64,000 bases of DNA from Agelas oroides (GCA_949130485.1 OX422184.1:10485996-10549995), one strand, 5' to 3'; counted from the first letter of the stretch, positions 21,576 to 33,259 are shown. Notes: generated from the letters alone by a model not told the origin. Program-made: numbers and translations.

Positions 21576-22850
21576 CCCATGCCTACACAATGCTTTTGAT
21601 AGCAACGGCACTTCTTTACAAGACCAACTGACATCTCAATAGGCTTTGTGTGGCACCACAGTACAGACCTAAATCTCCAGCGAAAGAATCTTCGGTACAG
21701 AAACACCTACCGCCGCTCATGATAGTCACTGCAATATTCGTTACCTCTCAGAGGATGAGTGTGCGAATGCCAGTGCATGTCCTTTGTACATTTCTACTTT
21801 AACCAGTACTACATGTGACCGCATAGAGAGCTGCTTAATTGTTATGTCTTGTGCTATTTCACACCCAAAAACAATAATACATGATGTACATTTGGTCGGT
21901 AGCTGACTAACTTCAGTTGAAGGAGCAGAGGTCCATCCACCTAAATCTCCAGAGGAGCATTCGCCTCATCCACTAAAGGAATGATGAGTACACACACCAA
22001 GGCACTCACCACTGACACATAAGTACACCAAGAGTTGGCCCCACGTATAGCAGACCGTGTTGCTCTTTGCAAGTTAAGTCCAAGGTCACTGGAGTGTGGC
22101 AGCAATGTTGATACGCAAAGTTGACATCCAAAGAAATGAAGCTTATGGAGGGTGTTTAGTCAAAGGGGCGTATTAGCATGAATTGAAGTTAACCTGAGAA
22201 GTTTGGTACACTAGTACATAAGTCCCATTGAAAATCTATCACTTTTGGTATGACTTCAAGTTGTCAGAACATATTTCTGCGTACATGCTGCCAATTTGAA
22301 AGGTAAGAGGATATGAAAATTGTATTGTTCTACGTTTGCTTCAAGGTGTAGAGGATGCATGTGTCATGCCACACCATCTTTTCTGACAAAGGGTTAATCA
22401 GTTTGGTCCTGTTTTCTGCTGCTTTGGTGGTCTTTCCACAGGCTCATTCTCTTTGTAGTGTGATCGCCCCTTGGCTGGTCGCTGCATGTGTTTCAGACGA
22501 TCTCATGAAGCAGGAGACAGCCCAAAAAAAACCACAAATTTCTCATCTCATTGGTTGGAAGTGTAATCATGAATGGATCAGTGTTTTCGCTCCTTGAAAC
22601 ATGGCCAACTTGGCGGCAGTGAATTTTGAAATACGCAAAAATGGAAGGGAAGAACCGGCCAGTATTGCAGGAACTTCTGCAGTGTTGAACGATATACACA
22701 TTGCCTGGGTTACCTATATTTTACCCCAAGATATGGCTTTCCAAGTCAAATGGTACTGTTTACAACAAAATTCAAAATGCTGCATCACTTGCAGGCTACA
22801 GTGCTCAAGAGTAAGAACGTAAAGTATCCCACCACACATAATTTACACCA
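21576..22850. other. No recognised gene
   Basis: Open frames at 22355-22597 and 22601-22822 (+) have no recognisable domain. The first has a hydrophobic N-terminal stretch (LISLVLFSAALVVF), but nothing supports expression. Confidence 0.3.
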
Positions 22851-22855
22851 GTGAA

Positions 22856-22936
22856 ACCCCCCTCCACCCTCCCTCCCTCCCCGGCCCCTTCCCTCTCCAC
22901 TCCCTCCTCCCCTTCCTCTCCCTCCCCCCTTCCTAG
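22856..22936 (+). repeat. Polypyrimidine tract
   Basis: About 80 bases almost entirely C and T (CCCTCCCTCCCTCCCC and related). The complementary purine strand could form triplex DNA. No repeat unit is strictly kept. Confidence 0.8.
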
Positions 22937-23687
22937 GAGAGGGTGGCACTGCACAACATCATTTAAAGATCATGTACATACAAACCTCATCCAGTTTAAA
23001 ATTTTCTGGAGATCTAAATGAGTCCTGTGCTATGATATCCAGGAGTCACCAACATGCATGGTGATCATAATCCTCACCTTAGTGCCTGGAGTCTCTAGGA
23101 AGGGCAGTACAGCTGGTCCACCTATTCCTTTCAACCCCGTCACTGGTCATTCACCATTACAGCTGTGGATTTCATACTCTCTTTAGCTCTATTATACATG
23201 AACAGACGTTACCACACACACAAGTATATGCAGTTCTTACGTCATACACAGCCTCCACCACTCAGGTCTCAGGAGTGGATTGTTTGTTTCGGGAGTGTTT
23301 GCAGTTCCAAAGAACGTGGACTATTAACCGATTATACGCTATGTTTATTGGAATTTAATTATCCCCAAACGCGGCGGAAGCTTTTAATGTCACGTGAGGT
23401 CAAGAATTATAAAAGCTTTTATCTGAAAATATAAGCACCAGAGAAGTTGAACAAAGCTCTCTAGAGTTAAAAAAGGGATTGAAAAAGCTTCCTATCGCTT
23501 AATTTGTACCTAGGTAAGTGTTTGTGAAGCACACGGCAGCTGCTTTTCGCGGAGCGCTTGTTTGTTGCTTGCTGTCTGTACCGTCTTTGGCTTTTCTCGT
23601 TGACAGCGAGGTGTAGCCTCGGAACTGTCTTGATAGGTTTGAAGCCTGAGGTCCGCTGTACCTCTGTAGCTAGCGTTGTGTCTGTCT
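22937..23687. other. No gene seen
   Basis: Short open frames at 23165-23434 (+) and 23467-23749 (-) carry no recognisable motif. Confidence 0.3.
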
Positions 23688-23782
23688 TCATAGGCGTTGA
23701 GAAGAAAACGTGGCCAATAAGTCAGTTTTGCGATCGAGTCGATCGACAACCATCATGGCTTCTCACGCTTACTACGCTCCGC
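23688..23782 (+). repeat. Dispersed repeat, also at 25030-25115
   Basis: AAAACGTGGCCAATAAGTCA, TTTTGCGATCGAG and ACGCTCACC-like ends are shared with 25045-25115. Both copies are on plus. Confidence 0.75.
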
Positions 23783-24783
23783 CCCTCGAGGGCTTCTGAA
23801 TGAAACCTTACATAATACTAGGGGAGGCCCTACTCTAACCATAGACCGGATACAAAGCTTGTTGCTAAGAGCCCACGGCTGTAATAAAGCTTAAGTGCAT
23901 CCCTGACGCGTCCCTTCCGCACAGGCAGGTCAACACACGCAAATGCACTCTACAACCCTCATGTGACCCAGGCCTTGCCTCATTCCCAGGGTTTCCCCTG
24001 CACCCTAACAAAGGGGAAAGCCTGGGAACAAGCTTAGGACTAACTCAAACCACCACTTAACAGCAAATATGCACATGTACAATGCATGAGTATAGCATGT
24101 GAATGGGGTAGGGTTAGTGAAAAACAGTTTTTGGATCTAGTTTTGACTGTGCTTGCTATACCCTAAATAAAGCACACTCCTATCTGCAATTAATACACTC
24201 ATCTTTCTGGAAAATATTGCTGGGGAAAATGATGTGCCTCAATGAACCACAATCGCTGACCATGTGGTTAAAGATGGTTCCTTCTCACTTGATCAGGTAC
24301 AAGGTACAATTAATATGCTTGTTTTTTACCTAAGCTTTATTGCACAATACAATGCTGTTAGGACAACTATTATCAATAGCAACAGAATGAGCAAATTAAG
24401 TGCAATTACACAGTGCTTTCCTGTTCATCCTTTTCAGTACTATATGTATAACGTATAGGAAGAATAGAGGGACACAGAAAACAACCATTCTTCAGCTCCT
24501 TTGGATACTGAAGGGTAGTACCAATGAGATATTGCGTATTGTAGTTAAAGCCCAGCCCAGCACTCGTGACGATACTCATGCGAGAAATGTAAACAGGTTC
24601 TTTATAATCTGCTTCATGAGGCCGGTACTGCAGGTTTGTTTTGAGCTTTTCCTTTCATTGTACCATTGTTTAACTGCTAAAATCCCTTTGCACCACCCAA
24701 CATTGCACAGATTCAGATACACAAAAGCATATATTACACCCAAAAACAGCCAACCATATTCCTCCGAAACATTCGCTTGAAAC
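23783..24783. other. No gene; one small hairpin element at 23976-24034
   Basis: GCCTTGCCTCATTCCCAGG and CCTGGGAACAAGCTTAGG form a decayed hairpin of the TA-flanked mini-element family. AGTTAAAGCCCAGCCCAGCA near 24544 is a fragment of the repeat at 6388 and 50816. Confidence 0.5.
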
Positions 24784-25020
24784 TGACTGGATAGCATAAG
24801 GACATGACTGGACAGCATAAGGACAGTCTTGTACTTATGCTGTCCAGTGTTGTTCTTATGCTGAAGCTTTTATTGCTGAGCATGCCATCCTTAGTGATAT
24901 GTGAGGTTTCGTTAAGAAGCCCCCGAGGGGCAGTGCCCAGACTGATGTTTTGGGCTTGTACTTATGTTGTCCAGTCTGCCCTTATGCTGTCCAGTGTTGC
25001 TGTCTAGTCCTGTACTTTTG
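24784..25020. repeat. Scattered direct and inverted 15-bp motif
   Basis: The motif ACTGGACAGCATAAG occurs near 24784 and 24805. Its complement CTTATGCTGTCCAGT occurs near 24834 and 24975, with variants near 24853 and 24960. The pair at 24805 and 24834 forms a hairpin with a loop of about 13 bases. Confidence 0.7.
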
Positions 25021-25029
25021 CTGTATCTC

Positions 25030-25115
25030 TCTTCATAGGTGCTAAGAAAACGTGGCCAATAAGTCACTTTTGCGATCGAGCCGATCAACAACCTACATGG
25101 GTTCTACGCTCACCA
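25030..25115 (+). repeat. Second copy of the 23688 repeat
   Basis: Shares AAACGTGGCCAATAAGTCAC and TTTTGCGATCGAGCCGATCA with 23700-23740. Diverged at about one base in ten by eye. Confidence 0.75.
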
Positions 25116-25745
25116 AGTTTGCTGCATGAAGCTGCAAGTGGGCATCTCCCAAGTTATGCGTCAGCAAAAAGTGGTGCACCATTGGACGGATAGCTTTCAA
25201 AACTTCCAGATGTGAAAGAAAAATGTGTCAATAAAAGAAAAAGGATCATTTGAAAGGTATTATACAAAGCTATACTGTGCATGTACACACTGCATGTCAA
25301 TCAAAGGCAGTAAAATTATAAGTGAAAAGCCCCTTGTTCCATGGACTATGCTGAAAGAGATGGAAAAATTCTTGCTGTGCACTGTCACTGTATATAGCAG
25401 GGCTGGGGGAGACCTCTTGTGCAGCATCACTCCTTTGGGCTACAGCTGCAGGGGTAGAGAGAAGGGACTCACTATACAAGCATATCAGTTAGAATATGGA
25501 GGCACAGTAGCCAGCATTGCTGGTTTTGTTCCCTCCCAAGGAATTGAAGAGTTTAACCTTTTCTGTAGCAGATGGTGTACAAACCTACAGAAACTTGCTG
25601 TCTCTGTTCTTAATGCAGGTGGGTGACCAGAAACAAATTGAACATGCATGTTGGAAGCATGAGTTGGTAAATTCTGTGCTCTATGTAGCCGTTTTGGAAG
25701 GAGTTTCTCTACAGATCAGTTGTAGTGGACATCAAGCAACCATCA
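25116..25745. other. No recognised gene
   Basis: A plus frame at 25225-25626 (133 codons) is open but has no domain I recognise. It ends at CAGGTGGGTGACC, which could be a splice donor. It lies tail to tail with the KDZ gene. Confidence 0.3.
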
Positions 25746-28030
25746 TTACAAGTAACCACATGACTCACTCAAATTGCTGGCAGCTTGTCTTCCATAATAC
25801 AGCAGTGCATCAGTCAGTACATCTATGCGATGAGCAGGTCGCATTTCTTTTGTCATCCTACTGAAACGTCTGAGGTAGGACCACAGGCGTTCCAACACTT
25901 CACCATCAGTGCATCCAAAACCAGATTTATAACGGGGACTGTTGCATAGCTGTTTTGAACAATGAAAAACCAAAAAGTTCAAGATTTAGGTAACTCATGC
26001 TAGTAAGCATCATGCAAATACCTGGCATTCCATCTTATGGCCATATGCATGAAATACAGGCACAGCCAGTTCAAAGAATTCTAGAAGCTCTTGTTTCTTT
26101 GCTCCCTATGCAAGGAAGTATACATCACTTTTTCCTGCGTTGTACTCCGATCTTTTAGACGCTCAAGTGCGTAAACAACATAGGAGATTCTGTAAAGATG
26201 AAACATTACTGTTGCTATATATACACTACATTTGTTTGCTCATGAGCTGACGTATATACCTTTCACCCATGCCGAAGGTTAAAAAACCTATGGGGGAATT
26301 CATGCCTACAGGCTAGTCCCATCACACCAGTTTCATCCAGTGCTTTAAAGCGTGACTTTGACCTCAGAGCATGTGTGGCCAAGAACTGATTGCACTCCTG
26401 AACAGTGAACAATCATAGCTTAAACACAACAACACTGCTGCACATTATACAATGTACCTGACTTCCTGATAAATGTCTGGAAGGATACTCTGCAACAAAA
26501 GCATCCACGTCAGATTGGCATTCAAAAAAGGTGCCTTGTTGCAAGGGATCCCGAACACTGCTTCCAGCAGACTTTTTTCTGCATAGCCCAAACAATGCAT
26601 CGATGGACATGATCAGAGTACCGCCATCCTGTAGGTGTCAAGACTATATAGTGAGAGAAGGCAAAGAACATGAATGTATTTTGTGAATGTACGTATACCT
26701 GTGGGCAGGCAGGGCATGCAGTACCATTGCCGCACCCTGGACAGACTGTATGCATAGTACGCAACTGATTCTTCAGAAATCTGTATTAACATATTTTGAG
26801 TTGAAACAACCATCGTGAGGAAGACAAAGCATTTTGTGTGTTGGCAAAGGGACATACATGCCAACATCATCCTAAGTGGAAGTTTTGACACACAAGTAAC
26901 ACAGTAACTAATGCATGGATGCTATAACAGTACAGACCTTCAACCTAGGATTGACCTACCTTCCAGAGCTGGGGTGAATGAAGTACATACTTAGTAGTAT
27001 GCAGCTTCACAGCACACTCAACACAATAATAAACCTTTGGACCGCACTGCTTACAGTAGACTGAACTATTCGCTTTATTGCAGTGTTGGCAAAGCACTTT
27101 AGGTAAGGCACTACATTCTACAGCATATCGGAATATCAATGCTCGGCTAAACTCCCATGCCTTTGCTGCTTTTAGCTTCCTCTTTTCATGTGCAGTTTGC
27201 TGCCCATTGTTAAAACTGAACATAAAGTCACATTGGCCAACATAACCTGTATTCTTCAAATGGATCAATCAAAAGGGGGGGTAAAGTGATCTCACACCCT
27301 AAAAAATAAGAAATTTATCCAATCAATTCTAAGGCCACAGTACACCTGTATTCTCTCATACCTTCATGAAGGGAGATGCTGACATAATTTTCAATGCAGC
27401 AGTGAAGTCACTAACAGCAACCTGACATTCCAGAAGAAGTGCTTCCAGATAGTCAAGAAGTTGGAAGGAAAATGCTACAGTTGGTCGTTTTGGAGTTGCT
27501 GGAAACAGTTCAAACTGGATTAGAGTCTCTACTTCACCAAAACATTGGCAGAATGTGAAAGTGATGCTGTGCTGAAGTCTTAAATGAATTTTGCATTAGG
27601 ACTCTAAGCCACATCTTAGTCTCACCAAAGGCATCCACACAGGTTACATTCCTCTCATACTGTGTATCACAGCTCCTCTATGATGTTGCTTGTTTGCTAA
27701 AACGTCACAGGTACATGTATGTGTAGTACATATGTAACAACATGCAGGTGATGATACAAAAAAGTTTTCTACAATATCACCCTCCAGATTCAATGATCCG
27801 TCAATTGCCTTCCCTTGGAAGTCATACCCCAGAAGGCTACTGGAATCACGTAAACTGCGTAGGTCATCCTCAGCGTCCCTTGTACTGTCTGCATTGTGTC
27901 CTACTTGGCTGGTGAATGGAATACTCACTCTTTCAATCCGCACATCCCTAGATCTCTTGGAGGATCCACTACCTTCTCTCACTATGTTCAGATGATAGGC
28001 ATCTGGCTTTCTCTTTCGTCGAATAGACAT
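25746..28030 (-). CDS. KDZ (Kyakuja-Dileera-Zisupton) family transposase, about 10 exons
   Basis: A DNA transposase of the KDZ group, split by introns with GT-AG ends. By-eye exons on minus: from ATG at 28030 to about 27700; 27626-27677; 27362-27566 (LFPATPKRPTVAFSFQLLDY); 26960-27246 (zinc cluster VLCQHCNKANSSVYCKQC); 26699-26775 (VCPGCGNGTACPACPQ); 26458-26628 (MSIDALFGLCRKKSAG, first catalytic Asp); 26267-26397 (DETGVMGLACRHEF); 26129-26189; 26022-26105 (AVPVFHAYGHKMECQ); and 25746-25949 (GFGCTDGEVLERLWSYLRRF, catalytic Glu in DGE). Exon phase fits where checked: the 26267 and 26129 exons join as RHG-ISYVVY. The second catalytic Asp, expected in a YDIA-like motif between the 26129 and 26022 exons, is missing. 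Only 23 bases separate them and a stop interrupts the only continuous frame, so the copy is probably inactive. The C-terminal end is uncertain. The family call is firm; the exon borders are approximate. Confidence 0.82.
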
Positions 28031-28249
28031 GATAAACCTTTCCAATTTTCCTTGTCCTTCAAATGAATGTTAATGTGTACTTACGGTATACCTAACGTGA
28101 CGCGGACAATGCTTGATGATTACGGAAGATAACTACTGGGTTATCAGCAGGCAGCCAGCGTGCGAATCGGGTGACTGCGCACGCTCAGTATGGGTCAAAG
28201 TTCAACAGTTCTAATTAAAGCATTTGCAAAATTACTTCGCGTAGGAGAG
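28031..28249. other. Intergenic, upstream of the KDZ gene
   Basis: Between the start of the KDZ gene and the end of the MULE-like gene, both on minus. It could hold the KDZ promoter. No terminal inverted repeat was found that would mark the element border. Confidence 0.35.
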
Positions 28250-30375
28250 CTACGTTCGTGAAGAACACTGTGAAATGAGCTAAGTGTACAGATAAGGTCC
28301 TGAGAGGTGAGGTGAGTTATGTAAAACACGACATTACATACATGTCTAGGAATAATAGTGTAGTGAGTAATGTGACGGTACCATTTACCAGCATTTTGCT
28401 GGCCACAGTTAATATTTTTGTGTAATGAGTGAAGTCTTTTCCCCTTCGGTTCTTTGCATGTGGGCATGAAATACCTGGAATCAGTTGACGAAGATGGCAC
28501 ATTGCTCAAATTGTTCAAGCCTTTAAGTGGACAGCCAGCAATTTCCTTTCCTTTACCCCTAGTCTTTCTTCGACCAGCAGCAGTAGCTTGGACAGCAATT
28601 ATTTTTCCATATCTTATTTGGCCAGCCTGTGTTGTGGTTGTGTTTCCAAGCTCCCACCCAAACTGGTGGAGTGCAGTTGCTAACTTAGAATGTGATCGTG
28701 GGGCAGATAGTTTGTTAAAACGTCTCAGATCTTGAACTGCCCCTTCTCCAAGAGCCAATCTTGCAATCTTGAGGCGAGATGATGCAGAGATGGTTGAGAG
28801 CATGGCGACCCATCATGTCCCTCGACTACAAAATAAAACATTTGAACAAGATAATACGCTTTTACTCTTCCAAATATGAGGTCTTTTAGAATTTTAATAC
28901 CAGATTCTGCGTAGTTGTTTGTGTGATTACCTCTTATTAAAAGAGTGTTTCGAAAGCAGTGTGCCCACAGCTCTCGCTTTTCCCACAGATTTCCATGTGT
29001 TTGATAAAAGAAGGGTACTTTTTGGCTGTTTCTGATGAGCATGTTTATTCTTCAGCTCGACTTCAGATTTGGAGTATACTAAGCTTCTTACTAGTTGTAT
29101 GAGTGTGACACGGTCTTCTTTTCGTATGCAATTTTTACCTTCATAAAGCCATGTCCATCTCCTTTGCACGAAATGAAAGGTACAGAGAAGGATTAGTGCA
29201 TATGGCCATGTGACAGAGAGAGCTATACGTTCAACAGTACTGTCATCAATCATAAAGGCTGATGGACCAACTGAAGGTCCATTACCATAGAAGGCATCAG
29301 CAGGCAAGACTTGCTTAACCATTTCCATCGCTTTAGTCACTGTCTGCTCGGATTCATCAGAGACCACTGCTGCTAATGGAACTCCTGAGCATACATGTGT
29401 TGTAGAAAGAATAAAGAGCTGTATTATACCTGTCCAATGAAGATTTAGCATCACAAAACACAATCTCCGCAGCCTGGCACACTTGTTTGTGGACTCTAGC
29501 CATAAGTGGAGTGCAAATTGCTAGTATTAGTGGTTTGTTACTGACTTCTCTCCTTTTTCGTTTGGTAGGTGATAGATCTGCTTCAGAGTCAGAGTCCTCT
29601 ATGCCTGGAGCTTCATACCACTGTAGAATGGCTTTTCCTTCTTCTGCCAAGTTATCCCTGTTGTACTTATCCACATGCTCTTGAAGCTTTTCGAATAGCT
29701 CTTTTCCATCATCTTTGCCATAGCTGGCTTCTTTTCACTTGATAAAAAGTCGGCATATATCCTGTACCATGGGGTTGTGAGCACGATCAGCTAGAGAAAG
29801 TTGTGCATCAGTTTCGCTCTCAGCCTGAATGTAAAGAGCCTGTTCGCGTACATGGCGTGCTGAAGGACTATGCCCTACCTCAAATACGCTGTAAAATGCT
29901 TGTTTTGTTTCTTCCAAAACATCTCGAAAACTGAGTGCATGTGCTGAAGATAGTGAGTGATTATGTATGAATGCCAGCTTTAAAACACCAGTGTGTGTTA
30001 TTAAGTATGGATTTTCATGTCTGCTTTTTGTCTCTGAGTCTTTGTAGGTATTTGCACAGTCAATATAAGTTTGGATGGGCACTGTGTCTTTTTGACCCTT
30101 ATCATTGCTGTCAAAGGCTTTTTTGCCTTCTTTGACTTTGCTAGAGCAGCCTTAGCGATTCGTTTTTCTGTCAGTGATTTTCTGAAGTGTTGACAATGTC
30201 GCTCAAGTTTACAAAGTACCTGACACTGGCCAGTTTTTTTGTTTTAGTAACACGGTATGTGACATGACTATGTTGCTGCATTTTGTCTAACCATTCATTG
30301 GCTTCTCCTTCATTTAGGTTGATCCTCACTTGAGATTCAAAAGCAAACCTGGAGCCCCTGGAAATGTCTCAAGCT
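28250..30375 (-). pseudogene. MULE-like transposase with multiple frameshifts
   Basis: The minus-strand remains of a MULE-like transposase, read in order: VRINLNEGEANEWLDKMQQH and SHVTYRVTKTKK (FAR1-like N-terminal region, near 30330-30240); HTGVLKLAFIHNHSLSSAHA and LSFRDVLEETKQAF (near 30000-29900); LILAICTPLMARVHK and AEIVFCDAKSSLDRY (first acidic motif, near 29430-29510); FMIDDSTVERIALSVTWPYA and LLCTFHFVQRRWTWL (near 29150-29260); and RGNHTNNYAESGIKILKD (near 28900), a conserved MULE-like segment. A basic C-terminal part follows (AAGRRKTRGKGKEIAG, near 28560). The SWIM zinc finger usual for this group is not seen. Damage: TGA in place of Trp near 29735, and one-base shifts near 30240, 30018, 29412, 29040 and 28800. 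Several shifts sit in runs of A or T. The Ulp1 domain lies directly upstream. Confidence 0.8.
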
Positions 30376-31876
30376 CTTTTGATTGGTATGATTCAACAAC
30401 ATACGTATATTTGTCATCTGTTGGGAAAACAGCTTCCATATTTGGGTCTAGCTCTTGCCACGTAAGTGGATTTAGGTTTGGAGTAAGAGAGGTTGGATTA
30501 GACAAACCAGGGGCAGATTCTGGCAGTGTATGCTTTGATTTGCCAGATTGTAGGTCGAAGTCATATAGGGACTCATTATCAGTGCTATAACCAGTGTGTG
30601 TAGAACAGGAGTTTTCATTATCCTGGGGCTCCCTATAGGAATGTTGTTGCTCGCTAACTACTACAGACCCAGGATCAGAATCTGCAACATCCTGCATTTC
30701 TTGATCTTTATCACTTCCTTTGTAATGAAATGTATGCACAGGCTCATCAGTACAAGAAGTTTGCTGTTCAGATACAGAGCTGGTATCTAATTCATTGTCA
30801 GGACAGTATAGCATGGAAATATCAAGTTGTTGAGTTATGGCCCAGTGAATCAGTACTTGACGAAGAAAATCAGAGAAGCTACTTGGATTTTCAATCCATT
30901 TTATGTTGTGTGGGACTGCTAATAGCCTGTTACTTGGCCATAAGCTTATATCTTTTGCAAATAGTCCTGCCATTGTTGCAGTTACAACCCCACATATACT
31001 GGAACATGTTTGCAGTGGATAAAACAGCTTGCAGTTCTTGTTACAGTGATGTTTACTAGTGTTAGATGGATCATGCTGTGGTAGACACTGCACTCTGGAG
31101 GCAATGAACTTTGAACCGCACTTTTTCTCAGCTTGCATAACTATGTCTTTTAAACAGTGTGAGTTCAATGGGAAAGGCCACCCAAGAGAATCACCATAAT
31201 ACCAGACTGGGGAATTTCTTTTGAAAAATAAGAGAGTCCAATGACATCCATTATCTGTACCTTCTAAAGCAATACTCGTTTCCCCTTTGGCAGTTTTTGC
31301 AATATTTAAAATGACAATTATGTTCTCCACTACTTCCTGTCCAGATGATATTCTTTCCATTTTATCCAAAAGTGGCTTATGCGAAAACATGGTAGAAGGA
31401 TGTTGCAATACAAAACACAAAGTATTGCTTACTGTTGTGTTGATTATGTTTGCAAAGTAGGTTAAATTGCCATCTGTAAGCCATCTTGTACCAACCAAAT
31501 TTCTCACACACTTCATCTGTTCAGAGTTGGTATGCTTTGGATTCCAGATTTGAGGGGAAAAAATGTAATCATAGACATTGTTGAGTGTGGGGGCGATACA
31601 TCCATAGAAAGCCACTTTTTCTCTTCTTGGACTTGCTTTTGTGCTGACCGTCTATCGTAGAAAGCTAACAGTTTTCTCAATGAATTGACATCCATCAACC
31701 CAAACGGGAATTTAACATAATGGTTCTGTTTTGGTGCTTTGTCAGCCTGCTTCAATAAAGCACTAAGTGCTGAACGGCACTGACATTCAAGTGGGACCTT
31801 TGTGACTGACTCAATTTCCACTACCTTCTGGAGCTTGTTGAAACTAATGGTTTCATAATCCTCCACCTCCACCAAT
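30326..31876 (-). pseudogene. Ulp1-type (C48) SUMO protease domain upstream of, and likely fused to, the MULE-like transposase
   Basis: The open minus frame from 31615 (429 codons) carries the full Ulp1 catalytic set: His in NGCHWTLLFFKRN, Asp in VWYYGDSLGWPF, Gln in LQTCSSICGVV and the nucleophile Cys in SSICGVVTATMAGL. Upstream, an exon starting after a CAG acceptor near 31876 (LVEVEDYETISFNKLQKVVE, then LLAFYDRRSAQKQVQEEK) continues into this frame through a one-base shift in a run of A near 31614. The protease is followed by an acidic, Ser/Thr-rich linker (residues about 280-390). A further one-base shift near 30373 leads into the transposase N-terminus. Ulp1-bearing MULEs are known from plants; here the protease precedes the transposase. 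Cleavage of a SUMO-like substrate is inferred from the triad only. Confidence 0.8.
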
Positions 31877-31944
31877 CTGTAATCAACAGTAATAAAAGAA
31901 AGTATGTATGTTTGTATTGGGTAAGCTTTCATGGTTTCACCTAC

Positions 31945-31999
31945 CATTGTTGTAGCTCTGAAATGTTTTGTGAATGTGAGTCTACACTGTGGTGGAAAT
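31945..31999 (-). other. Possible small exon between acceptor and donor
   Basis: Flanked by an acceptor-like CACACACAG on its upstream side and GTAGGTG downstream on minus, 55 bases long. Joined to the exon at 32376-32537 it meets a stop, so its membership in the Ulp1 gene is doubtful. Confidence 0.25.
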
Positions 32000-32375
32000 C
32001 TGTGTGTGAAAGAATGTAGTTGATAGCTGATCTAAATGGGATTTTTAATGTGATATTGCATACTAGCCAATGTGGGTGATGGTCACAATAGATGCATTGT
32101 TGTTTGCATAAATCTGTAACTGATATGAGACTAACTGTAAGGCCATTCCAACTGGTATTCTGGTTTGTGGTCCTTAGCCCACATCATTTTCCATGCATGC
32201 TGTATGTGCACAAAATTATGGATTCAAGAGGGGTGAGTATAGTAAATTGGTTGTAATCATCAATTGAGCATGTTTTATGCATTCTTCTCGCTGAAACAAT
32301 CAGATGTGCTCTGTGACAATTCAACGGCATGTGAATAATTGTATAAAATCTTTCAAAGTTTTGTGTTTTACATAC

Positions 32376-32537
32376 CTTTGTACAAGATGTTTGTCGGAAC
32401 TGCTGTGCAAGTTGTGGAGACGTGTACCCCGGAACAGAAATCATCTCTTCAGGGATGCCGTTTGCTGAAAAGTGGCTAACTAACAGCCACAAAATCCAGA
32501 ACTTCTTAGACAATGTAACTCTTTTTGACGTAGCCAT
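32376..32537 (-). CDS. Candidate first exon of the Ulp1-MULE gene
   Basis: An ATG at 32537 opens a frame of 54 codons ending in TCTTGTACAAAG and a good donor, GTATGT. It has a hydrophobic stretch near the start (KKFWILWLLVSHFSANG) and then IPEEMISVPGYTSPQLAQQF. The next clear exon of the Ulp1 gene begins near 31876 and the phases do not match directly, so either another exon lies between or this belongs to a different transcript. A 24-base G run lies about 130 bases upstream. Confidence 0.4.
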
Positions 32538-32667
32538 GTTTAATTATAAATTTCCCGCGAAAGTAAATGGGTGTGTCAGCTAACTGCGCATGCGTGGTAC
32601 TGCCTTCGGCCAAGAGTCTAAGTCGAAAGTGCGTCCAAAAAAAAAATACGCCATCTCCGGGCGGCTG

Positions 32668-32728
32668 GGGGGGGGGGGGGGGGGGGGGGGGCGTATGCCC
32701 CCTTCCACCCACCCCCACCCCCCCCCCG
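32668..32728 (+). repeat. G24 homopolymer followed by a C-rich tract
   Basis: Twenty-four consecutive G (32668-32691), then GTATG-like spacing and a C-rich run ending with about ten C near 32728. The two tracts could pair as a hairpin or form G-quadruplex or i-motif structures. Length is likely to be unreliable in assembly. Confidence 0.85.
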
Positions 32729-32739
32729 TAGTACCGCCA

Positions 32740-33259
32740 CTGAGCTAGCTTGTAGAAAAGTCAGGAAGTATTCATTGCGTTAATTACACACTGGAATGCA
32801 CTACTACGTGCACTTCCTGTATCTGAATAATTTCTATTGTTCTTGGACCGCTGGCCTAACGACTGGATGTGTTGGATCTGGCCATGCAGGACTAGTACAC
32901 AGGCTGATCCAGGCCTAGTATAAGACAGTAACACCCACTATGGTGTCTGCACAGGCAAGTACCAGCTACTGTTCATTAAAAACCTGAAGTCAGCATCCAT
33001 TACTTTTATGGTTCATACGGTGTCTGACACACACCCATGTCGGACAGTTGGCCAGTCATTTTTGACTAGTTTGTGCCATGTTCAGTGCTTGCGCCTAGAT
33101 CTTAACTATGGGAAAATCCTGTCACTATGCGTTTTGATGAACGTTTCTAATAATACATACGGAGTATGGAAAATCAGAATGCAGATTTGAAAAGCCAACC
33201 ACCGTCATTTTAAGGTTGAAAGTTGGTTGGTGAGATTTGCTTCTCAATAGCTGCTGCTG
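32740..33259. other. No gene seen
   Basis: No recognisable coding signal or inverted repeat. It could contain the promoter of the candidate exon that starts at 33260. Confidence 0.35.

Noticed and set aside
31945-31999. Second exon of the Ulp1 gene
   Set aside because: Joining to either neighbour gives a stop codon. Kept only as a low-confidence note.
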